From positions 1 to 24,345 of the forward strand of contig JAEWQS010000093.1 in assembly GCA_023399095.1 (NCBI GenBank): a DNA stretch of 24,345 bases, given 5' to 3'. Of the stretch, positions 6,781 to 13,938 are shown one piece after another. The stretch is from Bacillota bacterium (lineage in GTDB: Bacteria; Bacillota; Clostridia; Christensenellales; SZUA-584). Position 1 is the stretch's first letter; each line of letters begins with the position of its first letter. The notes below the pieces were generated by a model, which was not told the DNA's origin, did no database searches, and worked only from the letters and a program-made list of their open reading frames with translations. Position numbers and translations under genes: made by a program.

Positions 6781-6786
6781 TATAAT
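6781..6786 (+). promoter_or_regulatory. possible -10 box for the collagen-like gene
   Basis: TATAAT lies 25 bases before the GTG start, in the divergent intergenic space. No good -35 box stands 16-18 bases upstream, so confidence is low. Confidence 0.25.
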
Positions 6787-6810
6787 GTAATTAAATAGGA
6801 GTTTAAGATT

Positions 6811-7863
6811 GTGTATAAGACAAAACAAAAGATTACGTTGCTAACTATGGTAATGGTTCTCGTGATGATGGTCTTTGGTGCGTGCACACCGGCAACGACG
6901 ATGGCTTTGGAGCAAAGCGACATCGTCGGTCCGGCAGGGCCGCAGGGAGAACAGGGAGAAGCAGGCGCGACAGGTATCACGGGCGCGACGGGCCCGACAG
7001 GCCCTCAGGGAATTGCAGGCGCTGATGGTGAAGACGGCAAAGACGGAGCCGATGGGCAATCCTTTGGTGTGACAGGCGCGCCGGGTCCGGTGGGTGCAAC
7101 AGGTGCGACGGGCGCCACTGGCCCTTCGGGAGTTGGGCCAACAGGTGCGGCTGGCCCGATAGGCCCCATTGGTCCGATAGGTCCGATAGGTATGATGGGA
7201 CCTGCCGGTGTGACGGGTGCGACCGGCCCAACGGGAGTAGGCATACAAGGTCCAACTGGAATGATGGGGTCGGCAGGCGCGACGGGTACCACTGGCGCGA
7301 CAGGAGTCACAGGCGCGATGGGTCCGGTGGGTGCAACAGGACCGACGGGTGCCACTGGCGCGACAGGTCCTCAGGGTATTCAGGGTGCGACGGGTGCGAC
7401 GGGAGCTACAGGCGCGATGGGTCCGATGGGTGCAACAGGACCCACGGGTGCGGTGGGAATGCCGGGGTCGGGTACTCTTTTCTTTAATCAGATTCCTGGA
7501 GCTATTGCTTGTTTCCCTCCTCTGAGTACCGAAGTGACAGTTGCGGATTTGAATGTAACGGTCACAACAGGCGATAATGTCAAGCTGGATTATGCGCTTT
7601 CTTTTGAATCATTCACGACTGCGAATAGCAGCTTGGGTTTTGAAACAAGACTATATCGTGATGGGACACTAATCGAGACAAAGTCGTATACTGATGCAAA
7701 TTCATCTGCAGGAACGTTTAGATTCACTTGCAGCGATACGTATGTCGACACAGCATCAGCCACAGGAAACAGCAATTATAGCGTTCGTGTCATTGTTACA
7801 ACGGCAACAAATGTCACTTCAGCTACGACAAGTAACAGAAATCTGAATGCGATTGTTTTTTAA
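6811..7863 (+). CDS. collagen-like (Gly-X-Y) lipoprotein with BclA-like C-terminal domain
   Basis: 350 residues from GTG at 6811, with AGGAG at 6797-6801; an in-frame ATG at 6847 would shorten the signal. The N-terminus is a lipoprotein signal with lipobox FGAC and Cys at residue 25. Residues ~40-221 are about sixty Gly-X-Y triplets, rich in GATG, GPTG and GPIG, with a few interruptions (QSFGVTG, GVGPTG, GVGIQG). A ~129-residue C-terminal domain (from GTLFFNQIPGA to NAIVF) is beta-rich and resembles the trimerising heads of BclA-type spore or surface proteins. The Thr-rich triplets suit O-glycosylation. Expected at the outer surface as a trimeric stalk. The function is probably adhesive or structural. 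Confidence 0.85.
   Translation: MYKTKQKITLLTMVMVLVMMVFGACTPATTMALEQSDIVGPAGPQGEQGEAGATGITGATGPTGPQGIAGADGEDGKDGADGQSFGVTGAPGPVGATGATGATGPSGVGPTGAAGPIGPIGPIGPIGMMGPAGVTGATGPTGVGIQGPTGMMGSAGATGTTGATGVTGAMGPVGATGPTGATGATGPQGIQGATGATGATGAMGPMGATGPTGAVGMPGSGTLFFNQIPGAIACFPPLSTEVTVADLNVTVTTGDNVKLDYALSFESFTTANSSLGFETRLYRDGTLIETKSYTDANSSAGTFRFTCSDTYVDTASATGNSNYSVRVIVTTATNVTSATTSNRNLNAIVF
7312..7451 (+). repeat. 99-base imperfect tandem unit inside the collagen region
   Basis: The 41 bases at 7312-7352 recur at 7411-7451 with two mismatches, a spacing of 99 bases or 33 residues. This is recent internal duplication on top of the nine-base Gly-X-Y period, and a likely site of length variation. Confidence 0.7.
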
Positions 7864-7890
7864 CCACTCATCTGTACTGATCAGTCAAAG

Positions 7891-7921
7891 AACTCGGCTT
7901 CTTACACTGCCGGGTTTTTTT
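7891..7921 (+). terminator. intrinsic terminator of the collagen-like gene
   Basis: AACTCGGC pairs with GCCGGGTT (one T.G) around a ten-base loop, followed by a run of T residues. Confidence 0.7.
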
Positions 7922-8000
7922 ATTTCCATCCTATTTCTGTCATGAAACCATTTGCCTCGTCATAAACTATAAGACCAAATTATTTGTGAGGCGAGGTTTT

Positions 8001-8660
8001 ATGGCACACTGTCCATATAGCTTTTTTGACTACCGCATGGAAGAGGGAGAGACGTTTGCGTCGCTCGCGGGCAAATTCAGGTTGCCTGAGCGGGCAATAC
8101 TTGAGCATAACAAGGGAATGCAGCCGGGCGCGGGGCGGCGGGTGCGGATTCCCTGCGCGTGCGGCGGCTGCACGCGCGGCGCGTTCTACGCGATACGCAA
8201 GGGGGAATCGCTGCTGCAGATTGCAAGGCGAAACGGTCTGGATCTGACCGATCTGTTAAAAGCCAATCCATATCTGAACCCCGGCTATTATGTGCCCGTG
8301 CAGGTGATTGTGATACCGCCTGCACGCATGCGCGCCAAAAGCGACACCTATATCGTGGAGGAAGACGAAGGTGTTTTTGACGTGCTGCGCAAATTCCGCA
8401 TGGATTTCACCACCTTTTGCATGCTGAATCCCGATATCAGCCCGATGACACTCAAAGGCGGACAGCGCGTGCATGTGTCTCCCAGGACCGAAACCACAAA
8501 AAAAGGACGATGGTATACGATGGAGAAGGGAGAAACCCTGCTAAGCGTGGCACAAAGCCACGGCATCCCCGTGAGCACATTGCTGGGGCTTAATGATCAT
8601 CTGCGCCCGAGCGACTTTAAAGAGGACGCTAGAGTACGCGTACCGGAAAAACAAGTGTGA
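8001..8660 (+). CDS. four-LysM-domain protein without signal peptide
   Basis: 219 residues. ATG at 8001 is preferred over the in-frame GTG at 7986 because GAGGCGAGG (7988-7996) is then correctly spaced. Four LysM-like repeats fill the protein: residues ~9-51 (YRMEEGETFASLAGKF), ~61-106 (YAIRKGESLLQIARRNG), ~115-160 (YIVEEDEGVFDVLRKF) and ~171-215 (YTMEKGETLLSVAQSHG). LysM binds N-acetylglucosamine glycans such as peptidoglycan. There is no signal peptide or catalytic domain. A C-A-C-G-G-C cluster (C52, C54, C57) and C4 lie around the first domain. Leaderless LysM proteins in this group can be spore coat or cortex associated (SafA-like); that is inference. Confidence 0.8.
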   Translation: MAHCPYSFFDYRMEEGETFASLAGKFRLPERAILEHNKGMQPGAGRRVRIPCACGGCTRGAFYAIRKGESLLQIARRNGLDLTDLLKANPYLNPGYYVPVQVIVIPPARMRAKSDTYIVEEDEGVFDVLRKFRMDFTTFCMLNPDISPMTLKGGQRVHVSPRTETTKKGRWYTMEKGETLLSVAQSHGIPVSTLLGLNDHLRPSDFKEDARVRVPEKQV

Positions 8661-8893
8661 AATTGTGCATCATATAGTCAGAAAAGCCTCCAAACGATGC
8701 AGCAGTTGAAGTGAAGAGATAATAAAAGCTGTTGCTTACTTTGCGTAGCCGTCCACTGCATCGTTGCGGTTCCGGCACAACCGTAGACCGATAGATTGAC
8801 ATAATATCGGAATAAATAGCGCCTTGCGCGGTCTTTCCTTTTACAGTAGAATGATATGGAAATAAGGACAAGTACGAGAGGAGAGCCGCACAA

Positions 8894-10105
8894 ATGATAC
8901 TGATTAACGAGAATTACTTAGCACTCAAAGGGAGCTATCTTTTTTCCGAGATGGCCAAAAGGATAAATGCGCACGGCGGAGATATCATCAAGCTGGGTAT
9001 CGGCGACGTGACACGCCCGCTGCCTGCTGCAGTGGTGGACGCGATGAAAAAAGCGGTGGACGACATGGCTACCGCGCAAGGGTTTCACGGCTACGGGCCA
9101 GAACAGGGCTACGCGTGGTTGCGCGAAGCCATCGCTGCAAACGATTATGCGGGGCTTGGCATTGACGCGGATGAGATATTTGTGTCGGATGGCGCAAAAT
9201 GCGACACGGGCAACATACAGGAGCTTTTTTCGCCTATGTGCGACATTGCCGTGCTTGATCCCGTTTACCCTGTCTATGTGGATACCAATGTGATGGCGGG
9301 GCGCGCGGGTGAATATGACGAATCCAAAAACGCTTATTCCAACATCACCTATCTGCCGTGCAGTGCGGACAACGGCTTTAAGCCGTCGCTGCCGCAAAAA
9401 AACGTGGACATCATTTATCTGTGCTACCCCAACAACCCGACAGGCACGGTGCTGACCAAAGACGAGCTGACGCAGTGGGTGAACTATGCCAAAAAGACGG
9501 GCGCACTGATACTGTTTGACGCGGCATACGAAGCGTTTATCCGCGAGGATAACGTGCCGCACAGCATATATGAAATTGAAGGCGCCAAGGAAGTGGCGAT
9601 TGAATTCCGCAGTTACTCCAAAACCGCGGGCTTCACGGGCACGCGCTGCGCGTTTGCCGTTGTGCCCAAAGCGCTCATGGGCGCGGATAGTAACGGAGAG
9701 CTGCATTCGCTGAACGCCATGTGGAACCGCCGACACACCACAAAATTCAACGGCGTGCCGTATATCACACAGAAGGGCGCGCTTGCGTGCTATTCGGACG
9801 AGGGCAAGGCGCAGATCAAAGAAACGATCGATTTATATCTCGAAAACGCCAAGATCATCCGCGAAGGGCTGAAAAGCATGGGCATCGATTGCTGGGGCGG
9901 CGTGAGTTCACCGTACATCTGGCTCAAAACACCAAGCGGCATACCGTCTTGGGATTTCTTCGATAAGCTCTTGGATGCGGGTGTCGCGGGAACGCCGGGT
10001 GCGGGCTTTGGCAGCGCGGGCGAAGGGTATTTCCGCCTGACCGCGTTCAACACCAAAGAAAATACGCTTAAAGCGATGGAGAGGTTTTCTGCGCTTAAGC
10101 TGTAA
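8894..10105 (+). CDS. dapL: LL-diaminopimelate aminotransferase
   Basis: 403 residues, close to the family's usual ~400-410. ATG at 8894 follows GAGAGGAGAG (8876-8885). It converts tetrahydrodipicolinate and glutamate to LL-2,6-diaminopimelate and 2-oxoglutarate, in one step of lysine and peptidoglycan precursor synthesis, using PLP in the cytoplasm. Visible motifs are the N-terminal INENYLALKGSYLFSEMAKR, KLGIGDVTRPLP, GYGPEQGYAWLREAIA, FVSDGAKCDTGN, LCYPNNPTGT, and the PLP lysine K243 in SYSKTAGFTGTR. The class I/II aminotransferase arginine near the C-terminus (FRLTAFN) is present. An EFR1 ferredoxin gene follows after 24 bases and may share the transcript. The dapL route avoids the succinyl or acetyl branches and is common in Clostridia. 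Confidence 0.95.
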   Translation: MILINENYLALKGSYLFSEMAKRINAHGGDIIKLGIGDVTRPLPAAVVDAMKKAVDDMATAQGFHGYGPEQGYAWLREAIAANDYAGLGIDADEIFVSDGAKCDTGNIQELFSPMCDIAVLDPVYPVYVDTNVMAGRAGEYDESKNAYSNITYLPCSADNGFKPSLPQKNVDIIYLCYPNNPTGTVLTKDELTQWVNYAKKTGALILFDAAYEAFIREDNVPHSIYEIEGAKEVAIEFRSYSKTAGFTGTRCAFAVVPKALMGADSNGELHSLNAMWNRRHTTKFNGVPYITQKGALACYSDEGKAQIKETIDLYLENAKIIREGLKSMGIDCWGGVSSPYIWLKTPSGIPSWDFFDKLLDAGVAGTPGAGFGSAGEGYFRLTAFNTKENTLKAMERFSALKL

Positions 10106-10129
10106 ATATTTTTGAGAGAAGAATCCAAT

Positions 10130-11026
10130 ATGTCGGTTAAAAATGCGCTGGTTGTCAATTTCTCAGGCACAGGCGGCACGGCTCGTGCGGCAAACGCGGT
10201 TGAGACTGCGCTTAAAAAGCGCGGCATCAACGTCAACAAGCAAGAGATTCGTCATGATAACCCAATCGGCAACGGTGATGAAGACTTGCTCGTATTGCTG
10301 TTTGCAGTGCACGCCGCAAATGCGCCCGAGCCTGTATACCGCTGGCTGGAGCAACTGACGGCTGTGCAGGGCATCCCTGCCGCCGTACTCGCGGTATCGG
10401 GCGGCGGCGAGATATTCCCAAATAAGGCATGCCGTTTAAGCAGCATCAGACGGTTAAAGAAAAAAGGCTACAATGTGACATACGAGGACATGCTTGTGAT
10501 GCCGTCTAATATGATGCTGGCCGCACCGGACAGCCTTGCTGTGAAGCTGTTTGAGGTGCTGCCGACCAAGGCGCAGCAAATCGTGGACGATTTGTTGGCA
10601 GGGACAAGAAGGCGCACAAAACCGGGACTACTGAACAGGTTTATGTCTGTGGTCTGCGAGCTTGAGAAGAAGGGCAGTCATCTGTTCGGCAAGGGGCTTT
10701 ATGCTAACGAAGCCTGCACGGGCTGCGGCTGGTGTGCGAAGCAGTGCCCCAGCGGCAACATCAGCATGGAGGCTGGAAAGCCGATTTTCTCAAATCAATG
10801 CGTAATGTGCTTTCGGTGTGTGTATGGATGCCCGAGCCATGCGATAAAAGCCAAGCGACTTAACTTCGTACTCAACAAACAAGGCTTTGACATAAAGCGG
10901 TTTGATAAGATTGGGGATATTCCTGACGCAAAAACCAAAAGCATGCTGTGGAAAGGCGTGAACCGGTATTTAGACGGTGATAAGAACATTTATACGAACA
11001 ACGACAGGACGGTACCGAGAGGATAG
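10130..11026 (+). CDS. EFR1-family flavodoxin-like/2x[4Fe-4S] ferredoxin
   Basis: 298 residues. ATG at 10130 is chosen over the in-frame TTG at 10112 because GAGAGAAG (10114-10121) is then the ribosome binding site. The N-terminal ~160 residues form a flavodoxin-like domain with an FMN phosphate-loop-like NFSGTGGTARAA (usual form S-x-T-G-N-T). The C-terminal part has two four-cysteine clusters: C196, C199, C202, C206 (CTGCGWCAKQCP) and C224, C227, C230, C234 (CVMCFRCVYGCP). Such fusions are expected to shuttle electrons between iron-sulphur clusters and flavin in anaerobes; the partners are unknown. The gene ends within a terminator stem-loop. Confidence 0.85.
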   Translation: MSVKNALVVNFSGTGGTARAANAVETALKKRGINVNKQEIRHDNPIGNGDEDLLVLLFAVHAANAPEPVYRWLEQLTAVQGIPAAVLAVSGGGEIFPNKACRLSSIRRLKKKGYNVTYEDMLVMPSNMMLAAPDSLAVKLFEVLPTKAQQIVDDLLAGTRRRTKPGLLNRFMSVVCELEKKGSHLFGKGLYANEACTGCGWCAKQCPSGNISMEAGKPIFSNQCVMCFRCVYGCPSHAIKAKRLNFVLNKQGFDIKRFDKIGDIPDAKTKSMLWKGVNRYLDGDKNIYTNNDRTVPRG

Positions 11027-11037
11027 CCGTCCTTTTT
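11006..11037 (+). terminator. intrinsic terminator overlapping the end of the EFR1 gene
   Basis: AGGACGG (11006-11012) pairs with CCGTCCT (11027-11033), followed by T4. The loop contains the stop codon, so the last codons form half the stem. Confidence 0.8.
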
Positions 11038-11076
11038 ATACCGGAGAATACAGTTTGGAATTTATAAGAAAAAAAC

Positions 11077-11085
11077 TGATATAAT
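11077..11085 (+). promoter_or_regulatory. extended -10 promoter of the ATPase-peptidase gene
   Basis: TGATATAAT is a perfect extended -10 element (TG, one base, TATAAT). The -35 is poor, with TTGGAA at 11055-11060 spaced 19 bases away, which an extended -10 can tolerate. It sits between the EFR1 terminator and the gene starting at 11175, giving that gene its own transcription unit. Confidence 0.5.
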
Positions 11086-11174
11086 AGGTAGATATATATG
11101 CTATAATTAAAATAATTAAGAACGCGATACTAAATATATAATTATTTGAAAAAGTAGGAATGGGGTGTTTTTCT

Positions 11175-12587
11175 ATGAATACTAAAGAATTCGATTTGAA
11201 CATTGAAAAAGTTTTAGAAAATTGGACAATTTCTCATGCTATTAGAGAGGTTATTTCAAATGCTTTGGATGAACAAATTATTACCAACTCAAAGAAGATT
11301 GATATTTATTGTGACGAAAGTAATACATGGCATATTAGAGATTATGGGCGGGGTCTGAACTATACACATTTAACTCAAAATGAAAATGAAGAGAAGCTAA
11401 ATCATCCGAATCTTATTGGCAAGTTTGGTGTGGGTTTAAAAGACGCTTTGGCTACTTTTGATCGTCATGCAGTTAGTATAATAATTGATTCAAAATATGG
11501 AAGGATAACACTTGGAAAATCTGAAAAGCACGGTTTTGAGGATATAACAACCTTGCACGCTTATATTAATGACTCTAAAGATAAGGGTTTTTTGGGCACA
11601 GATTTCCAAATGCGAGGATGTACAAAAACAGATATCGAGAATGCAAAACAATTATTTTTGTGTTTTAGAAAAATGCAACAATTAGAAACTACACAGTTTG
11701 GAGAGATATATGAGAAAGTTAGTGAAAAAGCAGAAATATTTATTAATGGGGTCAAGGTATCGGAAGAAGACAATTTTCTCTTCTCGTATAACATTACTTC
11801 TCTAAACGCTTCTATAAAAAAAGCACTCAACAGGGAAAGAACTAATGTTGGACGTTCTGCTTATACTGATAGAGTAAAAGACATACTATTGAATTCAGAA
11901 AGCAAAATGGTAATTAGTTTACTAACGAATAATCTAAATGAGCTTAGTCAAGGAACAATTAAAGATGAATTAAAGTGGAAAGATGTTGCAGAATTCGCGG
12001 TTAAGAGGTTAAATGTTCAGAATGATGTTGTGTTTGTATCTCCGAGGGATTTCGAAGCATTAAGTGGTGATACTATAGATATTTTACGGCAGAGTGGAAA
12101 GAAGATTATATATATACCCGAAAATATAAAAGCCCGAGTTGAGACTTCCTATGATGTAGAAGGCGGCAAAATAGAAACAGTGGCTACTATTTTAGAGAAC
12201 TATAGAGAAAGTTTTGAATACAAATTTGTTCCATACGAGAAATTAACGAATGACGAAAAAAAGGTTTTTGATATGTCATTTATAATAATTAGAAGCTATA
12301 AAGCTGATCACTTAATGAATAAAATTGCAATTTCTGAGACTATTAAGCCAGATTTATATGGCGATGCTTCTGTGGGTGTCTGGGATTCAGAGCTTGAAAA
12401 AGTGATAATTAGAAGAGATCAATTAAAATCAAAACAAAAGTTTCTTGGTGTACTTATTCATGAGCTTATACATGCCCATAAAGACCTTATTGATGTTACA
12501 CGACAATTTGAGTTGGAAATGACAAGAATTATAGGGATACTGTCAGCGGAAGTCTTTGATGGAACAACACTATTGAAGATATCCTAA
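11175..12587 (+). CDS. Hsp90/MutL-like GHKL ATPase fused to HExxH zinc-peptidase-like domain
   Basis: 470 residues from ATG 11175, with GGGGTG at 11162-11167; the in-frame ATG at 11160 has AGGA directly against it, which is too close. N-terminal Bergerat fold: N-box E25 and N29 (IREVISNALDEQ), G1 box D56-Y-G-R-G60, and G2 box G82-K-F-G-V-G87-L-K89, closer to Hsp90/MutL/MORC types than to histidine kinases. A middle region of ~250 residues has no recognised motif. Near the C-terminus HELIH (H429, E430, H433) gives a zinc-metallopeptidase signature, with E446 or E448 as a possible third ligand. The gene is AT-rich between GC-richer neighbours and has its own promoter and terminator, all signs of horizontal gain. 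ATP-driven control of a protease is inference; the substrate is unknown. Confidence 0.75.
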   Translation: MNTKEFDLNIEKVLENWTISHAIREVISNALDEQIITNSKKIDIYCDESNTWHIRDYGRGLNYTHLTQNENEEKLNHPNLIGKFGVGLKDALATFDRHAVSIIIDSKYGRITLGKSEKHGFEDITTLHAYINDSKDKGFLGTDFQMRGCTKTDIENAKQLFLCFRKMQQLETTQFGEIYEKVSEKAEIFINGVKVSEEDNFLFSYNITSLNASIKKALNRERTNVGRSAYTDRVKDILLNSESKMVISLLTNNLNELSQGTIKDELKWKDVAEFAVKRLNVQNDVVFVSPRDFEALSGDTIDILRQSGKKIIYIPENIKARVETSYDVEGGKIETVATILENYRESFEYKFVPYEKLTNDEKKVFDMSFIIIRSYKADHLMNKIAISETIKPDLYGDASVGVWDSELEKVIIRRDQLKSKQKFLGVLIHELIHAHKDLIDVTRQFELEMTRIIGILSAEVFDGTTLLKIS

Positions 12588-12620
12588 ATTTAGGTGATAA
12601 ATATTTGTCTTATTTAAACA

Positions 12621-12659
12621 AAGGGGCGTTAAATTCATTTCGTTGAAAACGCCTTTTTT
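12621..12659 (+). terminator. intrinsic terminator of the ATPase-peptidase gene
   Basis: GGCGTT pairs with AACGCC, extended by A/T and G.T pairs. An inner TTCA/TGAA stem and a T6 tail are also visible. Confidence 0.85.
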
Positions 12660-12729
12660 GCATGCTATTATGAAATAAGACAAAAGGCTTTAATTCTTGA
12701 CAGCATCTATTACAATTCCGGAGGGCGGC

Positions 12730-13938
12730 ATGAAAATACTGCACACATCCGATTGGCATATCGGCCACACCCTGTACACGAAAAAACGCTATGACGAGCA
12801 TGAGAAGTTTTTATGCTGGCTTAAAGACACGATTCTGTCGCGCGATATAGACGCGCTTGTTGTATCGGGCGACGTTTTCGACACGGGCGCGCCGGGCGGA
12901 CAGGCGCAGCGGCTTTACTACGATTTTTTAACGTCACTGCTTGGGACATGCTGCCGAACGGTGATTGTTGTGGCGGGCAACCATGATTCACCTGCGATGC
13001 TCGAAGCGCCAGCGGGTGTGCTTGAGAAGCTACATATACACACAATCGGGCTGCCGAGTGAGATTGAACGTCATGTGATACCGCTACGGGACGCGGCGGG
13101 AGCTGTGCGCGGCCTTTGCTGCGCGGTGCCGTACCTGCGCAAGAATGAAATGGTGAGGCTTGAGGACGAAGCGCAATCCACGGATGAGCGCATTGTGGCG
13201 GCGACGGCGCAGTTTTACCGTGACGTCACGGACGTGGCGCTGGCATATCGAAAAGAACAGGGCGAAGAGCTGCCCATCATTGCGACGGGGCATTTGTTTG
13301 CGCAAGGCGCGGTGCGATCCGAAGGCGACGGCGTGCGTGAGCTGTACGTGGGCACATTGGGTCAGGTGGGTGCTGATGTTTTTCCTAAGGAAATTGACTA
13401 TGTAGCGCTGGGGCATATCCACGGCGCGCAGCGTGTAGGCAAGCAGGAACGGATACGTTATTGCGGTTCGCCGCTCGTTATGAGCTTTGCTGAACTGGGG
13501 CGCGAAAAATGTGTGCTGGAGGTGTCACTGGATGAAGGGCTTGTTATCGAGGCGATACCCGTACCGGTGTTTCAGCGCATGGCTTCGGTACGCGGCAATC
13601 GTGAGGAAATATTAGAACAGCTACAAGCTCTTACCCAAGAGAACGTTTGGGTGGAGGTCACATATACAGGCGAAGCGGCTTGTCCGCATTTGAGCGCGGA
13701 CGTGGCAGAAGCCGTGCGCGGCGGGTGTGCCGAGGTGCTCAGCATACGCAATACCGCAGCAGCGGCAGCGATGCTTGAATCGGCGGATGAATCCGAGTCG
13801 CTGGCGTCCATGTCTGTGCAGGATGTGTTTCTGCGCTGCATTGGAAAGGACGCATACAATGAGGAGGATACAGAGGCGCTTGTGGAATGCTTCAATGAGA
13901 TCATCCGCGAGATGGAGGAGGCGGAAACATGCGCATAG
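12730..13938 (+). CDS. sbcD: exonuclease SbcD (Mre11-type nuclease subunit)
   Basis: 402 residues. ATG at 12730 follows GGAGGGCGGC (12719-12728); an upstream in-frame start at 12697 is not supported. SbcD is the metal-dependent nuclease of the SbcCD complex, which opens hairpins and trims DNA ends in the cytoplasm. Calcineurin-like phosphoesterase motifs are intact: D8 and H10 (HTSDWHIGH), D48 (SGDVFD), N84-H85-D86 (AGNHDS), a later GHLF histidine, and GHIHGAQ near residue 235. The length fits the family (~380-410). The stop overlaps the sbcC start by ten bases, which is the usual operon arrangement. Confidence 0.95.
   Translation: MKILHTSDWHIGHTLYTKKRYDEHEKFLCWLKDTILSRDIDALVVSGDVFDTGAPGGQAQRLYYDFLTSLLGTCCRTVIVVAGNHDSPAMLEAPAGVLEKLHIHTIGLPSEIERHVIPLRDAAGAVRGLCCAVPYLRKNEMVRLEDEAQSTDERIVAATAQFYRDVTDVALAYRKEQGEELPIIATGHLFAQGAVRSEGDGVRELYVGTLGQVGADVFPKEIDYVALGHIHGAQRVGKQERIRYCGSPLVMSFAELGREKCVLEVSLDEGLVIEAIPVPVFQRMASVRGNREEILEQLQALTQENVWVEVTYTGEAACPHLSADVAEAVRGGCAEVLSIRNTAAAAAMLESADESESLASMSVQDVFLRCIGKDAYNEEDTEALVECFNEIIREMEEAETCA

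Noticed and set aside
6841..7355. Long minus-strand frames opposite the collagen region, including a Pro/Val-rich one
   Set aside because: They are antisense mirrors of the Gly-X-Y repeats with no start context; the plus strand has a signal peptide, repeats, a head domain and a terminator.
6930..7470. CRISPR-like or tandem-repeat array
   Set aside because: The period is nine bases and encodes Gly-X-Y triplets; there are no unique spacers or constant repeats.
8918..9736. 272-codon minus-strand frame
   Set aside because: It lies wholly inside dapL, whose aminotransferase motifs are unmistakable; no ribosome binding site or recognisable protein.
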